A DNA stretch of 64,000 nt from Rhizobacter sp. Root1238 (GCF_001425825.1 NZ_LMDM01000047.1:49862-113861); one strand, 5' to 3'; shown: positions 37,435-47,775, numbered from the stretch's first letter. The notes: generated by a model from the letters alone, not told the origin. Translations and numbers: made by a program.

Positions 37435-39768
37435 TCATGCGAGCAGCCCGATCTGCTGGGCCCACGCCAGCGCCTGCGCCTCGACGCGCCGCGCATCGAG
37501 CAGCGCCTCGGTGCCGTCGTGCAGCTTCAGCAGCCGCTGCCGCTGTCCGGCATCCAGGCCGAGCAGCCGCGCGACGTGGGCCGCCAGTGCGCCGCGCTCG
37601 CGCGGCGGAAACCAGCCGAGCGCCGAGCGCAGCGCCGGCAGCGCGACCAGGAAGTCCTCGACGCCCATGCCGTCGAGCGCCGCATGGATGGCGCGCACGA
37701 TGCCGTCGCTTTCGCTCGCGAGCGCCCGGGCGCACGAGAACAGGCCGTAGAGGAAATCGCCGAGCGCGTCGCGCGGCGGCATCGCGCGGGTGATCGCGAT
37801 CACCTCGTCGCGCGCGGCCTGGACACTGTCCGCCAGTGCCTCGTGCTGGTACGCGACCCCGAGCGCCGCGCCGCGCAGCGCCGGCGGCTTCGACGCGCTG
37901 CGCGCGAGGCGGGCCATCGTCTGCCGCACGAAGTCGCCGTCTAGCGTGGGCAGGTGCAGCCGCAGCAGCGTGTCGAACACGGCGGCGGCGCGCACGTCGG
38001 CCTCCAGCAGCTGCGGGCTGCCGATGCCGTCGCGGCCCTCGAGCAGCCACAGCAGCTGCCCGGCCATCAGCGCCAGCGTGTCTTCGAGCAGGTCGCGCGG
38101 GTCGTCGCCCCAGAAGCCGGCCTCGACGATCGCGGCCAGCGATTGCGCGGCGCGCGCGAGCGCCCCGTGGTCGTGGCTGCTGCCGATGCCCTGGCGCAGC
38201 TGCTGCGCGAACTCGTGGCCCATGTCGAGCAGGCCGGCACGGATCGCCTGCATCAGGCAGCGCGTCAGCACCGCGGCGTCGCCGGGCGCATCGGCCACCT
38301 GGCGCAGCAGTGCCTGGCGCGCGGCGGATTCGAGCGTGGCGCCGTGCACCGCGGCCTCGATCAGGTCGGGGTGCCAGCGCTCGGTCTGCTGCAGCCGCCA
38401 GTGCTCCTCGAAGTTCAGCTCGCGGGCCAGGCCGCGCGCGGCGCGCGGGGCCTTGGTGTCGACCAGCTGCACGCCGCTGATGTCCAGGCAGCGCAGTTGC
38501 CACAGCAGTTGCGCGCGCGGCACGTCGTCGGCGCGGCGGCGGTCGAGCACCAGCGTGTGCGGCGTGCGCTCGACCTGCAGCCCGTGCGCGGCCAGCCGCT
38601 GCCGCACGTCGTGCAGCAGCGGCGGCAGCGGCGTGTCGCCATGCAGGCGGCCGGCGCCGTCGCCGGTCAGCGCGAGCAGTGCCTCGCGCAGCACCGGGTG
38701 GTGCTGCGTGCCGAGGCGGCGGTCGTTGCTCCACGGTGCCGGTGCCTCCAGCGCTTCCTTCACGACGGCCGATTGCAGCGCGTCGAGCAGGTCGGTGCGC
38801 AGCGGCACCGCATGGCCGCGCAACGCGGCCAGCGCGGCGGCGCTGCGCTCGAAGGCCAGCAGGTCGGCGGTGGACAGCGGCACCTGCGCCCGGCGCAGCC
38901 GCGCGACCATGCGCGCGACCGCGCGGTCTCCGGCCGGCTGCAGGCCGTGCTGCCACACCCACTGGTAGTACATCGGCGACGGCAGCCCCGCGGCATAGCC
39001 GCCGAGGGCGTCGACCTGGCGGAATTCGAACGGCACCAGGTAGCAGCCGGCGGCGCGTTCGTCGGCCGGTTGGGGCACGTCGGGTTCGTCCGGCGTCGCT
39101 GCGGCCTGCGTGCGCTCCAGCGCCGGCTTGTGCCAGCCGCCGCACACCACCAGCACGCGTTCGAAGTTCGACGCGGCCCACGCGACCCACTGCGCCATGT
39201 GGGCCTCGCGCGCCTGGTCCTGCGGGGTGCCGGGATCGTCGCCGCGCAGCTCGGCGAAGTACAGGTCGAGCCGGTTCGACAGTTCGTCGGGCGGCGCATC
39301 GGCCGGCAGCGACTCGAACAGGTGATCCCACAGCGCGTCGTCGCTGTCGACGTTGAAGCGGTGGCACAGCTGCGCCACCACCTGCGCGTAACGCGGGCGG
39401 GCGGCGTGCTGGGCGGCGGTGCGGCGCTGCGCATCGGGCAGTGCGCGGTAGCGCCAGTGCGGCAGGTCCATGAAGCGCACCGCCGCGCCGGCCGCGCTGC
39501 CGGCGCGCAGCGCCACCCACTCCGGCGAATGGTCGAGCAGCGGGAACCAGCACTGCGCCGGCCGCCCGTCCTCGTTCGCGTAGCTGTACAGCGCGAGCGG
39601 CAGCTCGTGGTCGAGCAGCAGCTCGCCGAGGCGCGGGTTGAAGTCGCTCGGGCCTTCGATCAGCACCGCCTGCGGCCGCTCGTGCGCGATCGCCTGCGCC
39701 ACCAGCCGCGCGCAGGCGGGGCTGTGGTGGCGCACGCCGATCACGCGGACCCGGCCGGCCGGCATCAT
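37435..39768 (-). CDS. DUF5682 family protein (YehM-like)
   Basis: 777-residue cytoplasmic protein. It begins VRVIGVRHHSPACARLVAQA and contains VLIEGPSDFN and VLVVCGGWHKPAL, characteristic of DUF5682, a family found beside MoxR-VWA genes. Its start overlaps the ATPase stop by 4 bases. No catalytic function is known; the conserved His/Glu/Asp in RHHSP and EGPSD hint at an enzyme. Counterpart of E. coli YehM. Confidence 0.85.
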   Translation of the reverse strand: MMPAGRVRVIGVRHHSPACARLVAQAIAHERPQAVLIEGPSDFNPRLGELLLDHELPLALYSYANEDGRPAQCWFPLLDHSPEWVALRAGSAAGAAVRFMDLPHWRYRALPDAQRRTAAQHAARPRYAQVVAQLCHRFNVDSDDALWDHLFESLPADAPPDELSNRLDLYFAELRGDDPGTPQDQAREAHMAQWVAWAASNFERVLVVCGGWHKPALERTQAAATPDEPDVPQPADERAAGCYLVPFEFRQVDALGGYAAGLPSPMYYQWVWQHGLQPAGDRAVARMVARLRRAQVPLSTADLLAFERSAAALAALRGHAVPLRTDLLDALQSAVVKEALEAPAPWSNDRRLGTQHHPVLREALLALTGDGAGRLHGDTPLPPLLHDVRQRLAAHGLQVERTPHTLVLDRRRADDVPRAQLLWQLRCLDISGVQLVDTKAPRAARGLARELNFEEHWRLQQTERWHPDLIEAAVHGATLESAARQALLRQVADAPGDAAVLTRCLMQAIRAGLLDMGHEFAQQLRQGIGSSHDHGALARAAQSLAAIVEAGFWGDDPRDLLEDTLALMAGQLLWLLEGRDGIGSPQLLEADVRAAAVFDTLLRLHLPTLDGDFVRQTMARLARSASKPPALRGAALGVAYQHEALADSVQAARDEVIAITRAMPPRDALGDFLYGLFSCARALASESDGIVRAIHAALDGMGVEDFLVALPALRSALGWFPPRERGALAAHVARLLGLDAGQRQRLLKLHDGTEALLDARRVEAQALAWAQQIGLLA

Positions 39769-40856
39769 TCCGGCAGCAGGTGCCGCGCCGCGTGGAAGGC
39801 CTGCCAGTGCTCGCCCTTGCGGCGGCTCGCGCGCTGCTCGATGTAGCGGCGGATCTTCTTCAGGTCGTCGGCGTTGTCCTTCGCGGCGGCACCGGCCAGC
39901 GCCTCGACGATGTCGGCCGGCTGGCCGGCGTCGCCGCGCAGGTAGTGGCCGCGCAGCGCAACCGCATGCGCGACGCTGACCGCCTCGGCGGTGCTGACGA
40001 CGGTCGACAGGCGCTCGCCGGCGTTGCCGTCCTTGTCGAGCCCGGTGCGCAGTTCGCGGAAGGTGGTGACCAGCACCTCCAGCACGTCGTCGGACGGCCG
40101 CACCGCGAGCTGGTCCTGCGCCAGCAGCCGCGCGAGCTCGGAGCGCACCAGCGCGAGTTCCTCGTCGTAGTCGGCGATCGGGAACACCGTCTCGAACGCG
40201 AAGCGGCGCTTCAGCGCGGCCGACATCTCGTTGACGCCACGGTCGCGGGTGTTGGCGGTGGCGATCAGGTTGAAGCCGGGCGCGGCGAACACCGCGTTGT
40301 CGTCGGCCAGCTCGGGCACCATCAACAGCCGTTCGGAGAGGATCGACAGCAGGCCGTCCTGCACCTCCGGCGGGCAGCGGGTGATCTCCTCGAAGCGCAC
40401 GATGCGGCCGTCGCGCAGCGCGCGGTACAGCGGCGACGGCACCAGCGCCCGCGGGCTCGGGCCCTCGTTGAGCAGCAGCGCGTAGTTCCAGCCGTACTTG
40501 ATCTGGTCCTCGGTGGTGGCGGCGCTGCCCTGGATGGTCAGCGTGCTGGTGCCGCTGATGGCCGCCGCGAGCAGCTCCGACAGCAGGCTCTTCGCGGTGC
40601 CGGGCTCGCCGACCAGCAGCAGCGCGCGGTTCGAGGCCAGCGTGACCATCGCGCGCTCGAGCAGGCCGGGCGCGCAGACGATCTTGCGGCGGATGCCGGG
40701 CGCGCCGCCGATGAAGCGCATCACCGCCTTCATCGACAGGCGCCAGCCGGGCGGCACCGGGCCGCTGTCGTGCTTCGCGAGCTGGGCCAGCTCGTCGGCG
40801 TAGAGCAGCTCGGCCGGCGGGCGCTGGCTGCGGATGGCGTCGGTGCGTTCGGTCAT
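39765..40856 (-). CDS. MoxR-type AAA+ ATPase (YehL-like)
   Basis: 363-residue AAA+ ATPase. Walker A GEPGTAKS (83-90), Walker B IVRFEEI (E156, E157; EE in place of DE), sensor 1 LIATANTRDRG and arginine-finger region ALKRRFAFE. MoxR ATPases are chaperone-like remodellers acting with VWA proteins. Overlaps both neighbours by 4 bases. Counterpart of E. coli YehL. Confidence 0.93.
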   Translation of the reverse strand: MTERTDAIRSQRPPAELLYADELAQLAKHDSGPVPPGWRLSMKAVMRFIGGAPGIRRKIVCAPGLLERAMVTLASNRALLLVGEPGTAKSLLSELLAAAISGTSTLTIQGSAATTEDQIKYGWNYALLLNEGPSPRALVPSPLYRALRDGRIVRFEEITRCPPEVQDGLLSILSERLLMVPELADDNAVFAAPGFNLIATANTRDRGVNEMSAALKRRFAFETVFPIADYDEELALVRSELARLLAQDQLAVRPSDDVLEVLVTTFRELRTGLDKDGNAGERLSTVVSTAEAVSVAHAVALRGHYLRGDAGQPADIVEALAGAAAKDNADDLKKIRRYIEQRASRRKGEHWQAFHAARHLLPE

Positions 40857-43800
40857 GGCGAGGGCTGCGAGAGTGCGGGATTCAGCAGGTCGATGTCGCG
40901 CAGCATCTCGCTGGCCGACACCGGGTCGAGTGCGTCGAACGATACCGCTTCGACGCTGCCTTCGGCCGAATGGCGCACGAGCGTGAGCCACTCGAGCGAC
41001 TGGCGCGGCTCCATCACGCCGCCGCCGACGAAGATGCCGGGGCTGAAGCGCAGGCCGATGCGCAGGCCACCGGGTGCGTCGCGCGAATACTCGCGGACCA
41101 TGCCGCCGTCTTCGGCGCCGCCGCGCTGCCAGCCCTTCTGGTCGAGGCCGATCACCGCACCGGTCGCGACGTCGCGGTTCTCGAAGCGCTTGATCGTGCT
41201 CTGCTGCTGCTCCTCTGGCGTCAGCGCGTAGGTCTCGCGCTGCAGCTGCTTGAACGGCTGCAGGATCTCGTAGTCGCCGAACAGCTGGCCGAGCTGCGCC
41301 TTCGCGGGCGCATCGAGTTCGAGCACGTGCAGGATGCCGATCGGCGCGGCCTCGGGCAGTGCGAGCGCTTCGTCCGCCGCATCCGCGAGCGTCCAGTCCT
41401 CGGCCACGCGGAAGGGCTGTGCGAGCACGCCACCGTCGTAGGTGGCCCAGGCCAGGCGCGTCGCCAGGTGACGCATCAGCGGATGGGCCAGGAAGAAGCG
41501 CCGGAACTCGGTCGGCGACCAGCGCCGGCGGTTGCGCATCGCGCGCTCCAGCCGCGTGATCTCCAGGCTGGCGATCGAGCGGACATCCTTCTTCAGCTGC
41601 TTGAAGCGCTCGGACGCCGGGCCGGCGAGCGCGGCATCGTCGCCCTTCAGCGGCTTCGGCAGGTCCTTCAGGCGCTGGCCGCCCGCGTCGCGCACGATCG
41701 GCTTCAGGCTTTCGTCGAAGCTGAGCGTGAATCGGCGCGGGCCGAAGTCGAAGACGGCCGCCTCGGGCTCGTCCAGGCCGAGCGTCGGTGCCAGCCGGTC
41801 GCCGAGTTCGTCGAGCGTCAGCCCGCGCGCATCGGCCACCGCCGAGATCATCCCGGCGGCGCGCAGCTGCACGCGCTTGTGCCGGCCCTTGGTGGCCTGC
41901 GTGTTCAGCAGCATCAGCGCCACGTCGGTGCCGATCGCGGCCAGCAGGTCGAGCGCGGATTCGGCGCGGCCGCGCGTGCCCGGCGCGCCCGCCCAATCGT
42001 TGATGCGCGGGACCAGGCGGCGGGCCGTCTCGTCGTTGCCGAGCAGGCCCAGCGTGCGGAAGGCCCAGCCGTCCTTCGACGGCGCGCCGGCAGCGGCCCA
42101 GGCCTCATACAGGTCCCACGCGAAGTCGGCCAGGCTCGCGGGCGTGCACGCGGCCTGCACCAGCGCGACGCCGGGGTAGGGCGCTACGGGCTGGCCGATC
42201 ATCAGCATCTGCACCAGGTGCCCGGTGGCCGCGGTGCCCAGCGCGCCGCCGGCACGCAGTTGCGGTCGCCGCATCGTGGCCACGTCGCAGAAGGCCGGCA
42301 GCGGCGGCATCTCGCCCGGCAGCACGTCCAGCGGATCGGTGGCAAGCAGCACGGTGGCGGCGTGCGTCATCGCGTCGCCGTAGGCTTCGGCGGCTTCGAG
42401 CAGCGCGCTGCGCCCTCCTGCCTGCTCCGCCATCCAGCGCAGCGTGTAGCGCGCGTCATCGCGCTCCGCGCTGTGCTGCGCCGAGAATGCCGTGGGCAGG
42501 GCCTGCAGCAGCATCGTGCGAGGGAACTTCGCAATCCACTCGGCGGCGGCGCTGCGGTGCATGCGGAACTGCCGCAGCAGTTTCGCCATGCGGGGCACCA
42601 GCAAGGGCGTGTCCATCAGCAGCGCGATGCGCGGGCCCTTGCCCTGGTGGGTCGACAGCACCGCGACCATGCCGGGGATGGCGGCCACGTCGAGGCGGGC
42701 CAGCACCTGCTCGGCGTCGAGGCTCCAGGGGCTGAGCATCCAGCGCTCGGGCGGGAAGCTGTTCCACAGCATCCGCTGCGCGGCCTGCGGCGCGTCGAAC
42801 AGCAGCGACATCGAGGCGGAGTTCGCCGCGGTGTCGCCGTCCTGCAGCGGCTGCCCGGCCAGCAGGCGCTGCGCGCCGGCATCGGTCAGCTTCAGCTCGA
42901 CCGGAAAGCCATGCGCATCGCGTTGGGGGTTCAGCTGGCGAGGCGCGGCCTTCACACGTTCCAGCAGGTCCGGCGTCCATGCCAGGGCCTCGGGTGTCGC
43001 GAGGGCCGCAACCTCCAGCACCGGCAACTGCCCCGGCCGATCGGTGCGCAGCCACGGCGGTTCACGCAGGATCGGCGGCAAGGCCTCAGCAGGCGCTTCG
43101 ACCGGGTTCAGCGCCGCCACCGCGCCCTCGAAGCGGGTGCGCAACGCGGGCTCCAGCGCCTCGAGCGCCGCCGGCAAGGCCTGCGGCCACTCATGCGCCA
43201 ACCGCAAGGCCCAGGTCTCGGCAGCCCGGCCGCGTCCGGCCATCGCCTGGCGGATCACCGTGGACAGCACGGCCACCGGATGGGTCTTCGCGAGCTTTTC
43301 CAGCGCGTCGCGCACCTTCTTGTGGTCCGACTGCGCCACCAGCAGCGGCAGCAGGCCGGGCACCCGCATCTGCGCCGCGAGCTTGAGGGCCTGCGTGCCG
43401 AGCTTGGGGTCGCGCGATGCGAGCCGCGTGCGGATGAACCACGCCAGCACGTCCAGCGCCGCCTCGCCGTGCAGCTTCAGTTGCAGCAGCACGCCCTTCG
43501 TCAGCGTGGCGTGGTCGAGCCAGGGGTTGGCCGTGGCGTACGCCAGAAAGTCGGCCGGCGGCATCGCGCACCCGAACAGCACCGCGTGCCGGTAGATCTC
43601 CCTGCCGTGGGCGGCCAGCCAGTCGGCCGCCCATTCGCCGAGGTGCGGGAAGACGAAGGCGCAGGCGCGCGCGGCCGACGACGAGCTCGTCCGGCCGCGC
43701 TGCGCCACCGCGAGCGCGCCTTCATGGGCGGCCTCGTCGGCGCAGGCGACCGCCATGCGCAGCGGATCGAAGCGCGCGAGCCAGTCGCTGTCGGCCTGCG

Positions 43801-43969
43801 GCAGCGTGCCGCCCAACGCGGCTTCGAGTGCGCCGGCCAGGTTCTCCGGCCCCGAGGGCGCGGGCGACGGCAGGTGCACGCCGCGCATCACCGGCAGCAG
43901 CGCCAGCCACTCCGGCGTCCACTGGAACCCGCCGTCGGGCCACACCAGGCCGAGCGGGGCCTTCTTCAT
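40853..43969 (-). CDS. DUF4132 protein without WGR domain
   Basis: 1038-residue paralogue of the next upstream protein. Both share the segments TPASLA-FAWDL-EAW, APSKDG-AF, LGLLGNDETARRL, FGPRRF and RRRW. It begins MKKAPLGLVWPDGGFQWTP, equivalent to about residue 125 of the longer copy, so it lacks the N-terminal WGR domain. The long helical repeat-like region suggests a scaffold. It overlaps the neighbouring genes by 4 bases at each end. Confidence 0.88.
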   Translation of the reverse strand: MKKAPLGLVWPDGGFQWTPEWLALLPVMRGVHLPSPAPSGPENLAGALEAALGGTLPQADSDWLARFDPLRMAVACADEAAHEGALAVAQRGRTSSSSAARACAFVFPHLGEWAADWLAAHGREIYRHAVLFGCAMPPADFLAYATANPWLDHATLTKGVLLQLKLHGEAALDVLAWFIRTRLASRDPKLGTQALKLAAQMRVPGLLPLLVAQSDHKKVRDALEKLAKTHPVAVLSTVIRQAMAGRGRAAETWALRLAHEWPQALPAALEALEPALRTRFEGAVAALNPVEAPAEALPPILREPPWLRTDRPGQLPVLEVAALATPEALAWTPDLLERVKAAPRQLNPQRDAHGFPVELKLTDAGAQRLLAGQPLQDGDTAANSASMSLLFDAPQAAQRMLWNSFPPERWMLSPWSLDAEQVLARLDVAAIPGMVAVLSTHQGKGPRIALLMDTPLLVPRMAKLLRQFRMHRSAAAEWIAKFPRTMLLQALPTAFSAQHSAERDDARYTLRWMAEQAGGRSALLEAAEAYGDAMTHAATVLLATDPLDVLPGEMPPLPAFCDVATMRRPQLRAGGALGTAATGHLVQMLMIGQPVAPYPGVALVQAACTPASLADFAWDLYEAWAAAGAPSKDGWAFRTLGLLGNDETARRLVPRINDWAGAPGTRGRAESALDLLAAIGTDVALMLLNTQATKGRHKRVQLRAAGMISAVADARGLTLDELGDRLAPTLGLDEPEAAVFDFGPRRFTLSFDESLKPIVRDAGGQRLKDLPKPLKGDDAALAGPASERFKQLKKDVRSIASLEITRLERAMRNRRRWSPTEFRRFFLAHPLMRHLATRLAWATYDGGVLAQPFRVAEDWTLADAADEALALPEAAPIGILHVLELDAPAKAQLGQLFGDYEILQPFKQLQRETYALTPEEQQQSTIKRFENRDVATGAVIGLDQKGWQRGGAEDGGMVREYSRDAPGGLRIGLRFSPGIFVGGGVMEPRQSLEWLTLVRHSAEGSVEAVSFDALDPVSASEMLRDIDLLNPALSQPSP

Positions 43970-46900
43970 GGCAGCGGCGCCAGCAGGTCCGCATCGCGCA
44001 GCACCTCGCTCGCGACGATCGGGTCGAGCCGCTCGAACTTCACATGGCCTTGCTGGGCCCAGGTGCCGGCTTCGCGCAGCACGATCTGCGGGATGCGCTG
44101 CTTCGGCTCGTAACTCAGGTCGCCGATCACGGTGCCGGGGTCGAGGTCGAGCTGGACCTCCAGCCCGCCGCCGACGCGCTTCGTGAACCAGCCGACCCAG
44201 CCGCCGTCCTGCGCGTCGCCGCGCTCCCAGCCGCGGTTGACCAGGCCCATCACGCTGCCGGTGGCCACGGTCCTGGCCGCGAAGCGCTTCAGCTCGGTGG
44301 CCTGCAATTCGTCGGGCGTGAGCCGGTAGGTCTCGCGACCGAGCTGCTTGAACGGCTGCAGGATCTCGTAGTCGGCGAACACCTGGCCGAACGCGGCCTG
44401 CATCGGCGCCGGCATCTCCAGCACGTGGACGATGCCGACGTTCGCATCGTCGGGCAGCGTGGCCTGCACGTCGTCGCCGTCGGCGAGCGTCCAGTCTTCG
44501 GCGACGCGGAAGGCGCTGGCCAACGTGCCGGCCGCATCGCCGTCGCGAGCCTCGTACACGCCCCACACCACGCGCGCCGCGAGGTGGCGCATCAGCGGGT
44601 GATCGAGGAAGAACAGCTTGAAATCGGTGGCCGACCAGCGGCGCCGTTCGACCATGCTCATCTCAAGCCGCGTCACCTGCAGGCTGGCGATGGCCTTGGC
44701 GTCCTTCTTCAGCTGCTTGAAGCGATCGGTGGCGGCGTCGGCCAGTGCGGCATCGTCGCTCTTGATCGGCTTCGGCAGGTCTTTCAGGCGCACGCCCTGC
44801 GCGTCCTTCACGAACGGCTTCAGCGTCTCGTCGAAGCCGACGAAGAAACGGCGCGGCCCGAAATCGAGCGCCAGCGCGCCGTGCTCGTCGAGGCCCAGGT
44901 CGGGCACCAGCCGGTCGGCCAATTCGGCGGCGGTGAAGCCGCGCGCCTCGGCCACCGCGGCGATCTTCTCCTTCGCGCGGTCCTGCAGCGCCTTGAACTT
45001 CACCTTGCCGGCGATGCCGTTCAGGTGCATCAGCGCGACATCGCTGCCGATCGCGGCCAGCAGGTCGAGCCCGGTGACCGCGCGCTGGTGCGCCGATTCG
45101 CCAGGCCACTCGCGGATGCGCGGCGCGAGCCGGCGCGCGGTCTCGTCATTGCCCAGCAGGCCGAGCGCGGCGAAGGCCCTGCCGTCCTTGCTGGGTGCGC
45201 CGGCGGCGATCCAGGCCTCGAACAGGTCCCAGGCGAACTCGGCCAGCGAGGCCGGCGTGCACAGCTCCTTGACCATCGCGATGCCGGGGTAGGGTGCTTC
45301 GAGCCGGCTGATCGCGAGCATCGACCCGATGTGCTCGATCGCGCTGGTCGGCAGGGCCTCGCCGCTGTCGCGCAGCACCGGGCGGCGCAGGGCCGGCGCG
45401 ACGAAGAACACCGGCAGCTTCGGCATGCGCGCGGGCAGCACCAGCAGCGGGTCGGCGTCGAGCAGGGCTTGCAGCGCCTGCTGCATCGGGGAGTTGTCGT
45501 CCGACGTGTCGTACGACGCGGCGATCTCGCGGGCGCGCGCCTCGAAGCCGCTGGCCACCAGCCAGCGCAGGCCGAACTGCGCGTTCTCGCGCAGCGTTCG
45601 ATCCGTGCCGAAGGCGAGGGGCAGGGCCTGCGTCAGCGCGGTGTCGGCGTGGGCGCGCAGCCAGGCCATCGCAGGCGCCTTCGCCTTCTTCAGGTTGCGC
45701 AGCGCATGCAGCGCGATCGGCGCGAGCTGGGCGCTGTCGACGTCGATCGCGATCGGCAGCCCGGCTTCCGGATATGACTGCACGTAGCCGACGAAGCCCG
45801 GTACCGCGGCCTCGCCGTGGCGCGCGAGGATGGCGCGGATCGGCGCGCTGGTGTCGTTGTACGAATACCAGTGCTTCGACGGGTAGCTGTTCCACAGCGC
45901 GAGCGCGGCGGGCTCGGGGAACAGCAGCACCACTTCGGGTGTCTGGCCGTAGAAGTACTGCCTGGTGATCTTGAAATCCTCGGGCAGCAGCGGCTGGCCG
46001 GTCATCACGCGCACCTGGCCCTCTGGCGTGATCTGCAGCTCGTTCAGGGCGTACCCGGTCGGGCTCGGCGACTGCTTGTTGCGCCACGGGTTGACCTGGT
46101 GGGCGGCGTGGCGGGCGCGCTCGTCGGGCGACCAGCCGAGGCGGTCCGGCGTGGCGTGGGCGGCGACGTCGAGCGTCGGCAGGTCGGCGGCGCGCGCCTT
46201 GCGCAGCCAGGGCGGCTCGCGCAGCAGCGGCGGCAGCTGGTCGGGCGCGGCCTCGGCGCTCTGCAGCGCGTCGAGCAGCGCCTGGAAGCGCTCGCGTTCG
46301 CCGTCGGCCAGCGTGGGCAGGGCCTGCGCCAGCGCGGCGGGTTCGCGCAACGCGAGCCGCACCGCCCAGCCTTCGGCGAGCCGCGAGCGTGAGGCGAGCG
46401 CGTGGCCGATCACGCAGTTGAGCGTGGCGGCCGGGTAGCGTTCGGACAGCTTGTCGAGTGCGGCGCGCACCTCCTTGCGTTCGATCAGTTCGGTCAGCAG
46501 CGGGATGCTCTGCGGCACGCGCATGCGCAGCACCAGCCCGGTGAGCTTCTCGCTGTTGTCTCGGTCGTCGGCGCGGCGCAGCAGGTCGGCCAGCAACTCG
46601 AAGGCGCCGGCATCGTGCAGCTGGATCTGCAATGCGAGCGCGCCTTGCAGCAGGTAGTACGTCGGCGAGGCTGCGGCCAGGTAGCGCTGCATCGCATCGG
46701 CCGGCACGACGGTCTCGCGCAGGTGGAGGTAGTGGTCCGCGGGCTCCTCGGCCATGCTGGCGAGGGCCCAGTCGGTGCGGTGCGGGCACAGCACGGCGCG
46801 CAGCATCCGGTCGAGCGGCGCGGCAGCGGCTTGCCGCTCGAGCGTGGCGATGGCGGCATCGTGCACGTCGTCATCGGCGGCGGCGATGGCGGCGCGCAGC

Positions 46901-47715
46901 AGCTGGAACTGCGAGCTGATGACGCGGCTCAGCGAGAACGCGTGCGGCTGCGAGCCGCGCGCCAGGTCGAGTGCGATCTCGATCATGAACGGCACGCCGT
47001 GCAGCGCGATGCCGACGTGGGTGGCCCAGGTGAGGCCGTGGGTCCCGTAGATATCACCCTGGTGGAGCACGTTGCCGTGCATGCACTGTGCGCACAGCTC
47101 CAGCCAGAAGTCCGGATCGGCCTGCGCCAGGCGATCGGCCCCGGTCTTGCCGGGAAAGGTGGCGGCGTTCCACTGCGTCCAGTCGCGGTTCAGCTGCGAG
47201 GCCAGCTCAACGAACTCCTGCGCGCGGTGGCTGTACTGCAGATCCCGCACGGTGACGGGCGTGGCGAGCAGGCTGCGGCCGTCGGGAAACGCGGGGGCGT
47301 GGATGCCGCGCACCACCGGCATGGCCTTGCGCAGGGCATCGTTCCATTCGAAGCCGCCGTGCGGCCAGTCGATCGGTGGGGCGTCGGTGGCGGGCGGGGT
47401 GGGGGGCGGCGTCTTCGGCGTCGCGGGCGGTGGGGATGCCGCAGCGGCCTTCGGTGTGGCCGGTGCTGCGGCCGGCGCGGCAACCGCGGCCAGCGTTGCA
47501 CCGGCGGCCACGCCGATCTCACCGTAGCCCTTGCCGGTCTTTTCCTTGACCAGTGCGTCGTGCTCGGTTTGCGCGGCGGCGGCGCTCGCGAACGACTTGG
47601 TCTTGGTCTGGCCGTTGGTGCCGATGCGGCCGAAGCGCACCGTCACGTCGCTGCCGGCCACGGCCACCTCCCAGAACTTGCTCGATGTTCCCTCGACCAG
47701 CTCGAATCGGCGCAT
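43966..47715 (-). CDS. WGR-DUF4132 protein (YehI/MolR-like)
   Basis: 1249-residue protein. WGR domain at residues 1-80 (KFWEVAVAGSDVTVRFGRIGTNGQ), an Ala/Pro-rich linker about 80-125, then a long helical body ending in DUF4132. WGR domains bind nucleic acid in PARPs. First gene of the operon, with AGGAAGGA before the ATG at 47715. Counterpart of E. coli YehI, historically linked to molybdate regulation (MolR) on weak evidence. Confidence 0.9.
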   Translation of the reverse strand: MRRFELVEGTSSKFWEVAVAGSDVTVRFGRIGTNGQTKTKSFASAAAAQTEHDALVKEKTGKGYGEIGVAAGATLAAVAAPAAAPATPKAAAASPPPATPKTPPPTPPATDAPPIDWPHGGFEWNDALRKAMPVVRGIHAPAFPDGRSLLATPVTVRDLQYSHRAQEFVELASQLNRDWTQWNAATFPGKTGADRLAQADPDFWLELCAQCMHGNVLHQGDIYGTHGLTWATHVGIALHGVPFMIEIALDLARGSQPHAFSLSRVISSQFQLLRAAIAAADDDVHDAAIATLERQAAAAPLDRMLRAVLCPHRTDWALASMAEEPADHYLHLRETVVPADAMQRYLAAASPTYYLLQGALALQIQLHDAGAFELLADLLRRADDRDNSEKLTGLVLRMRVPQSIPLLTELIERKEVRAALDKLSERYPAATLNCVIGHALASRSRLAEGWAVRLALREPAALAQALPTLADGERERFQALLDALQSAEAAPDQLPPLLREPPWLRKARAADLPTLDVAAHATPDRLGWSPDERARHAAHQVNPWRNKQSPSPTGYALNELQITPEGQVRVMTGQPLLPEDFKITRQYFYGQTPEVVLLFPEPAALALWNSYPSKHWYSYNDTSAPIRAILARHGEAAVPGFVGYVQSYPEAGLPIAIDVDSAQLAPIALHALRNLKKAKAPAMAWLRAHADTALTQALPLAFGTDRTLRENAQFGLRWLVASGFEARAREIAASYDTSDDNSPMQQALQALLDADPLLVLPARMPKLPVFFVAPALRRPVLRDSGEALPTSAIEHIGSMLAISRLEAPYPGIAMVKELCTPASLAEFAWDLFEAWIAAGAPSKDGRAFAALGLLGNDETARRLAPRIREWPGESAHQRAVTGLDLLAAIGSDVALMHLNGIAGKVKFKALQDRAKEKIAAVAEARGFTAAELADRLVPDLGLDEHGALALDFGPRRFFVGFDETLKPFVKDAQGVRLKDLPKPIKSDDAALADAATDRFKQLKKDAKAIASLQVTRLEMSMVERRRWSATDFKLFFLDHPLMRHLAARVVWGVYEARDGDAAGTLASAFRVAEDWTLADGDDVQATLPDDANVGIVHVLEMPAPMQAAFGQVFADYEILQPFKQLGRETYRLTPDELQATELKRFAARTVATGSVMGLVNRGWERGDAQDGGWVGWFTKRVGGGLEVQLDLDPGTVIGDLSYEPKQRIPQIVLREAGTWAQQGHVKFERLDPIVASEVLRDADLLAPLP

Positions 47716-47775
47716 GCCCCGCGTCCTTCCTGTCTGCTGCGTACAAGCGGGCAACTATATCGGCGCGATGTGTCG

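Noticed and set aside
40970-44113. 1047-residue plus-strand frame opposite DUF4132
   Set aside because: Low-complexity antisense shadow (runs of Arg, Gln and Ala); no motif.
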